The position numbers were made by a program, and so were the translations under genes. From assembly GCA_001823105.1 (NCBI GenBank), contig MHTO01000017.1, positions 1-24,712 of the forward strand: a stretch of 24,712 bases of DNA. The letters are read 5' to 3'. Shown one piece after another: positions 21,266 to 24,712 of this stretch; position 1 is the stretch's first letter; every line of letters starts with the position of its first letter. The notes beneath the pieces were generated by a model. The model saw only the letters and a program-made list of their open reading frames with translations, did no database searches and had not been told where the DNA came from. Source of the stretch: Candidatus Wildermuthbacteria bacterium GWA2_46_15. Lineage in GTDB: Bacteria > Patescibacteriota > Minisyncoccia > Minisyncoccales > GWA2-46-15.

Positions 21266-21985
21266 ATGAAGCTATCAATCATTATTCCGGCTTACAATGA
21301 GGAAACGCGGCTGCCAAAAACTCTGCGGGAAATCGACGCTTACCTAAAACGGCAGTCTTATGATTCTGAAATCATTGTTGTCAACGACGGCTCCAAAGAC
21401 CAGACAGCTCAAGCTTGCAGAGGTCTTACCTCTGTAATTCCGAACTTGCGCTTGATTGATAATAAGGAAAATCACGGCAAGGGCTGGGTCGTCCGGCAGG
21501 GGATGCTGCAGGCAACGGGAGAATATCGTCTCTTTACCGATGCCGACAATTCCACGACCGTTGATCAGGTGGAGAAGATGTGGCCAGAATTCGAGCGGGG
21601 CTATGACGTTGTCATCGGTTCCCGCGATGTTAAAGGGGCGACCATGGATCCGCCGCAATCTTTATCCCGACGCCTATTGGGCGAGGTTTTTAATCTAATC
21701 GTTCAATTTATGGTTGGACTTTGGGGCATCTGGGATACGCAGTGTGGTTTTAAAGCCATGACCAAAAAGTCAGCCCTGGAAGTCTTGCCTCGGTGCCAGA
21801 TTGATCGCTTTGCCTTTGACCCGGAAATTCTGATCCTGGCCAAGAAAAGAGGCTACAAAATAAAAGAGGTGCCGGTTTATTGGAAGAACGATGCCCGGAG
21901 CACGGTTAAATTCAAATGGATGGTCAAGATGCTCTTTGAGGTGCTGCAGATCAGGTTAAACATCATTACCAAAAAGTATGGCTAA
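21266..21985 (+). CDS. GT2 family glycosyltransferase, polyprenyl-phosphate sugar transferase-like
   Basis: A 239-residue GT-A enzyme, probably moving a sugar from a nucleotide donor to polyprenyl phosphate. SIIIPAYNEETRLPKTL opens the fold, VVNDGSKD is at residues 38-45, the metal-binding TDADNST motif (Asp92, Asp94) follows, then GSRDVKGA and DTQCGFKAM (157-165), which are typical of dolichyl-phosphate beta-glucosyltransferase-like enzymes. I chose the ATG at 21266, since the upstream TTG lies in the terminator. No C-terminal membrane helices are present. It overlaps galT by 8 bases. Confidence 0.9.
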   Translation: MKLSIIIPAYNEETRLPKTLREIDAYLKRQSYDSEIIVVNDGSKDQTAQACRGLTSVIPNLRLIDNKENHGKGWVVRQGMLQATGEYRLFTDADNSTTVDQVEKMWPEFERGYDVVIGSRDVKGATMDPPQSLSRRLLGEVFNLIVQFMVGLWGIWDTQCGFKAMTKKSALEVLPRCQIDRFAFDPEILILAKKRGYKIKEVPVYWKNDARSTVKFKWMVKMLFEVLQIRLNIITKKYG

Positions 21986-23009
21986 GCAAAAATTTCCTTC
22001 CGAGCTCAGGTTTGACCTTGTTTCAAGGGATTGGGTGGTGATTGCCACGGGCCGGGCCAAGAGACCGGAGATGTTCAGAAAGGAAAAGAGAGAAGAATCT
22101 CAGGTTTTGGCCAAGGATTGTCCTTTTTGCCAGATTGAAACCCAGGAAAGGCCGACCGCGATTTTTTCTAACGGCAAAATGGCAGATTTCAAACCAACCG
22201 ACAAAATACCCGATAACTGGACAACAGTTTCCATTCCCAATAAGTATCCGGCGTTTGTCTCGGCTAGCCAGTTGGAAAAAAGAAGAGAAGGGGAGTTCTT
22301 TTGCGCGGTCAATGCGGTTGGTTTTCACGAAGTAGTTGTTTTCAGAGATCATCAAAAATCTCTTGGTCAATTATCGGTCAAGAAAGTCAAAGAAGTCATT
22401 GACGTCTATCAAGAACGTTACTTAGCTTTAACCAAAGAAAAATTTGTTGAGTACGTTGCCATTTTCCACAATCATGGAGTTGAGGCCGGCGCCTCAATTT
22501 CCCATCCGCATTCGCAAATCATCGCCACTCCCTTAATCGACATCGATCTGCAAAAGGCGCTTTTAAATTCCGAGAAATGCTTTCGCGAACAATGCCGCTG
22601 TCTTTACTGCGAAATGGGGAAATGGGAACTGAAAAATCAAAAAAGAATAGTTTTTGAGAACGAGGACTTTTTTGTTCTTTGCCCGTTTGCTTCTAAGGCC
22701 GCTTTTGAAATGATTATTTCTCCCAAAAAGCACCAATCCCATTTTGAAACGATTAAAGAACCTCAAAAATGGCGGTTCGCCGAAGCGCTTCAATCGGCTC
22801 TGGCAAAACTTTATAAGGGGCTGGGAGATCCGGCTTATAATTTTTACATCCACACCCCGCCCCACAACCAACAAAAATACGACCATTATCACTGGCATTT
22901 GACCATTTTGCCAAAGACCGCCACCTGGGCCGGATTTGAACTGGGAGCGAGAATGGAAATTTCCACGATTGAACCGGAAAAAGCCGCCGAATATTTAAGA
23001 AAGCAATAA
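21978..23009 (+). CDS. galT: Galactose-1-phosphate uridylyltransferase-like (GalT, HIT superfamily)
   Basis: A 343-residue nucleotidyl transferase exchanging UMP between UDP-glucose and a sugar 1-phosphate. The active site HPH is at residues 176-178 (ISHPHSQIIATP), with His176 to His178 flanking the nucleophile position. Cys48 and Cys51 (CPFC) with FHNHGVEAGAS fit the family's metal site and core. HWHLTILP near the end marks the second HIT-like half. Substrate range beyond galactose is open. Its start overlaps the glycosyltransferase stop, so the two may supply and use one sugar nucleotide. Confidence 0.92.
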   Translation: MAKQKFPSELRFDLVSRDWVVIATGRAKRPEMFRKEKREESQVLAKDCPFCQIETQERPTAIFSNGKMADFKPTDKIPDNWTTVSIPNKYPAFVSASQLEKRREGEFFCAVNAVGFHEVVVFRDHQKSLGQLSVKKVKEVIDVYQERYLALTKEKFVEYVAIFHNHGVEAGASISHPHSQIIATPLIDIDLQKALLNSEKCFREQCRCLYCEMGKWELKNQKRIVFENEDFFVLCPFASKAAFEMIISPKKHQSHFETIKEPQKWRFAEALQSALAKLYKGLGDPAYNFYIHTPPHNQQKYDHYHWHLTILPKTATWAGFELGARMEISTIEPEKAAEYLRKQ

Positions 23010-23014
23010 GCCTA

Positions 23015-23029
23015 AGGAACTTAGTTCCT
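23015..23029. repeat. 15-bp palindrome after galT
   Basis: AGGAACT and AGTTCCT flank a central T. It matches the palindrome after rplC (AGAAACT-T-AGTTTCT) except for one base in each arm, and the two changes keep the pairing. Confidence 0.65.
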
Positions 23030-23037
23030 AACTAAAC

Positions 23038-23484
23038 ATGATTCCAGAATTGAAAGTGTTTCTAGTGGCCATGAGCCCGATTGTGGAGCTCCGCGGGGCC
23101 ATTCCTCTGGCTCTGGGGGTCTATCATTTGCCTCTGTGGTCGGCTTATCTTTTGTCGGTTTCGGGGAACTTTATCCCCTTGGTCGGAATCATGGTTTTGG
23201 CTCGTCCGGTCTCTCAGTTTTTGTCGGCTCGATCCTTTCTCTTTGAAAAACTCTTTTTCTGGCTTTTTTCTCAGGCGAGGAAGAAGACAGAAAAATTAAG
23301 CCGGTTGGGGAGAGACCTGACGGTGGTTATTCTGACGGCTCTGCCCATCCCGTTTGTCGGCGGCTGGACCGGCGCCTTGGCCGCTTTCGTCCTCGAAATC
23401 CCTTTAAAAAGGGCGTTGGTTTTGCTCTCGATGGGCGTCGCTTTAGCCGGAGCCATCGTCATGACTTTAACTCTCGTTTTTTGA
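23038..23484 (+). CDS. Small multi-drug export family membrane protein
   Basis: A 148-residue membrane protein with about four hydrophobic segments. The motif SPIVELRGAIPLALG near residues 13-27 and LPIPFVGGWTGALAAF near 100-115 match the family called small multi-drug export protein (COG2426, as I recall). The name is historical and the real substrate is poorly known. It follows galT by 28 bases holding a palindrome and precedes tpiA by 3 bases. Confidence 0.88.
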   Translation: MIPELKVFLVAMSPIVELRGAIPLALGVYHLPLWSAYLLSVSGNFIPLVGIMVLARPVSQFLSARSFLFEKLFFWLFSQARKKTEKLSRLGRDLTVVILTALPIPFVGGWTGALAAFVLEIPLKRALVLLSMGVALAGAIVMTLTLVF

Positions 23485-23487
23485 ACC

Positions 23488-24213
23488 ATGAAACTAATTA
23501 TTGCCAACTGGAAGAACAATCCTAAAACTTCGGCCCAGGCCAAGAGGCTTTTTCTTTCTGTTAAAAAACGGGTCGGTCAATTGAAAAGTGTCGAGATCGT
23601 TATTTGTCCACCCTTTCTCTATCTGCCGGAGCTGTCCACGGGCATTTCTCTTTTAAAGCTCGGTGGCCAGGATTGTTCCTGGGGAGGTTCTGTCCCTCTC
23701 ACCGGCGGAGTCACGCCTTCTATGTTAAAGAGTTTTGGGGCGGAGTACGTTATCCTGGGGCACTCCGAGAGGCGGCGCTATTTTCAGGAAACGGATGCCC
23801 TGATCAATCGGAAAATCAAGTCCGCCCTGAAAAGCGGATTAAAGGTCATCTTTTGCGTCGGCGAAGATCCGAGAAACCAAATTAAGAAAGGGCTAAAAGG
23901 AATTAGAGGAGGGGTCGTGCCTCAGGTCGCGGTTGTTTATGAGCCCTTGTCGGCCATCAGCACTCAAAAAGGGTCTCCGATTGTTCCGGCCGAACTACGG
24001 CAGAAAAAGGCTCTGATCCAGAATGCCCTAAAACAAATGTTCAGTCGGGCGACTGCCCAGAAAGTCAAAATTCTTTACGGCGGGAGCGTGGACGAAAAAA
24101 ACATCAAAGACCTCTTAAAAACAACCGACATGGATGGTTTTCTCATCGGCCAAGCTTCATTGAGTTCATCTCGTTTTCTCAAGATAGTTCAGTTTTGCAA
24201 TCGGAATTTATAG
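23488..24213 (+). CDS. tpiA: Triosephosphate isomerase
   Basis: A 241-residue glycolytic enzyme interconverting dihydroxyacetone phosphate and glyceraldehyde 3-phosphate. Catalytic residues are present: Asn7 and Lys9 (ANWKNN), His92 (ILGHSERR) and Glu152 (YEP). The phosphate-binding GGSV near the C terminus is kept. The flexible loop 6, usually PVWAIGTG, reads PLSAISTQ, losing the Trp and two glycines. It is slightly shorter than the usual 250 residues. It starts 3 bases after the preceding gene. Confidence 0.95.
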   Translation: MKLIIANWKNNPKTSAQAKRLFLSVKKRVGQLKSVEIVICPPFLYLPELSTGISLLKLGGQDCSWGGSVPLTGGVTPSMLKSFGAEYVILGHSERRRYFQETDALINRKIKSALKSGLKVIFCVGEDPRNQIKKGLKGIRGGVVPQVAVVYEPLSAISTQKGSPIVPAELRQKKALIQNALKQMFSRATAQKVKILYGGSVDEKNIKDLLKTTDMDGFLIGQASLSSSRFLKIVQFCNRNL

Positions 24214-24219
24214 AACCAC

Positions 24220-24712
24220 ATGACGGACGAAAACGAATTCAAAAATCTTTCTTTTCCTCAAGGCTTTTTCTATAACCCCACTCGGGGCAAACTTTCCTTT
24301 GAGGAAATGATTAAAGAGATTCTTAATTATCTGCAGGCCAAGCCCGATAAGTTCTACGACATTATTGTCGGTTGTGATTCTTCTTCCTCGGATTCTCCAG
24401 AATTTCCTTTGGCCGTGGTGGTTTTGAGGTCAGGGGAAGGGGGCAGATTCTTTTTAAAAAAGATCACCTATCAGAATAAAAAGTTTTATCACTGGAAAAC
24501 GAGAGTTCTGGAAGAAGTTTTGCTTTCTTGCGAGCTAGCCCTGAGCTTAAAAGAGGAATTAATCGGCCAGATCGAAGCTTTAAGTGGAAAATTTTCTTAT
24601 CAATTCCGTTATATTCACGCTGATGTCGGCGAATCAGGCCAAACCAAGGAGATGATCAGGGAGGTAGTGGGTATCATCCGGGGCAATGGTTTTGAACCAA
24701 AACTGAAACCCG
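24220..24712 (+). CDS. YkuK/DUF458 RNase H-like protein (3' end outside window)
   Basis: Open for 164 codons from the ATG at 24220 to the right edge, with no stop, so it is cut by the window. FYNPTRGKLSFEEMIKEI near the start, IIVGCDSSSS (about residues 48-57) and IHADVGESGQTKEMIREVVGIIRGNGFE (about 132-159) fit the DUF458/YkuK family, which is thought to have an RNase H-like fold. The Asp of GCDS and the Asp of HADVG are possible metal ligands. Its biochemical role is unknown. It follows tpiA by 6 bases. Confidence 0.85.
   Translation, partial: MTDENEFKNLSFPQGFFYNPTRGKLSFEEMIKEILNYLQAKPDKFYDIIVGCDSSSSDSPEFPLAVVVLRSGEGGRFFLKKITYQNKKFYHWKTRVLEEVLLSCELALSLKEELIGQIEALSGKFSYQFRYIHADVGESGQTKEMIREVVGIIRGNGFEPKLKP

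Overview
The window reads as a chromosomal segment of a Candidate Phyla Radiation (Patescibacteria) bacterium, probably on the Microgenomates side. The clade call is inference. The sequence supports it through a fused str-S10-spc ribosomal protein cluster with no rpmD (L30) between rpsE and rplO, a short zinc-type S14, an S12 with an extra loop of about 13 residues, an L23 with a basic N-terminal extension, start codons that almost all lack a Shine-Dalgarno sequence, and intergenic spacers made of CAAAATGCAAA / TTTGAATT-type repeats.

Left part (1-4521). A nucleoside monophosphate kinase, cut by the left edge, is followed by a well-supported small RNA gene at about 1104-1269. It has its own promoter, a perfect 10-bp closing stem and an intrinsic terminator, and its layout resembles 6S RNA. 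A minus-strand DUF3307-like membrane protein gene follows, and beyond it lies a second, partial copy of the 3' end of the same RNA, also with a terminator. Reading leftward on the minus strand are rpmB (L28), tRNA-Pro(GGG), a membrane-anchored His-rich protein, a CDGSH iron-sulfur protein, a type-1 copper cupredoxin and a two-helix membrane protein. The last four look like one small metal/redox unit at the cell surface. A site-2 protease homologue on the plus strand leads into the ribosomal cluster.

Central part (4526-21180). The order is rpsL, rpsG, fusA, tuf, rpsJ, rplC, rplD, rplW, rplB, rpsS, rplV, rpsC, rplP, rpmC, rpsQ, rplN, rplX, rplE, rpsN (zinc type), rpsH, rplF, rplR, rpsE, rplO, secY, adk, map. 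All are on the plus strand, mostly with overlaps or gaps of a few bases. This unit makes ribosomes, the two main elongation GTPases, the Sec channel, adenylate kinase and methionine aminopeptidase. Internal spacers hold a promoter before tuf, a multi-hairpin leader before rplC, and several repeat elements. A strong terminator follows map.

Right part (21250-24712). A tight plus-strand run encodes a GT2 glycosyltransferase, a GalT-like uridylyltransferase, a small multi-drug-export family membrane protein, triosephosphate isomerase, and a YkuK/DUF458 protein cut by the right edge. They suggest sugar-nucleotide, cell-surface glycan and glycolytic functions.

Points most worth a second look are the 6S-like RNA with its duplicated 3' end flanking DUF3307, the NKLN (not NKxD) G4 motif of EF-G, the natural Arg in S12 at the streptomycin-resistance position, the copper/CDGSH/His-rich cluster, and compensatory palindromes in the spacers. 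No stretch longer than 300 bases lacks a gene. No CRISPR array, insertion sequence or rRNA was seen.
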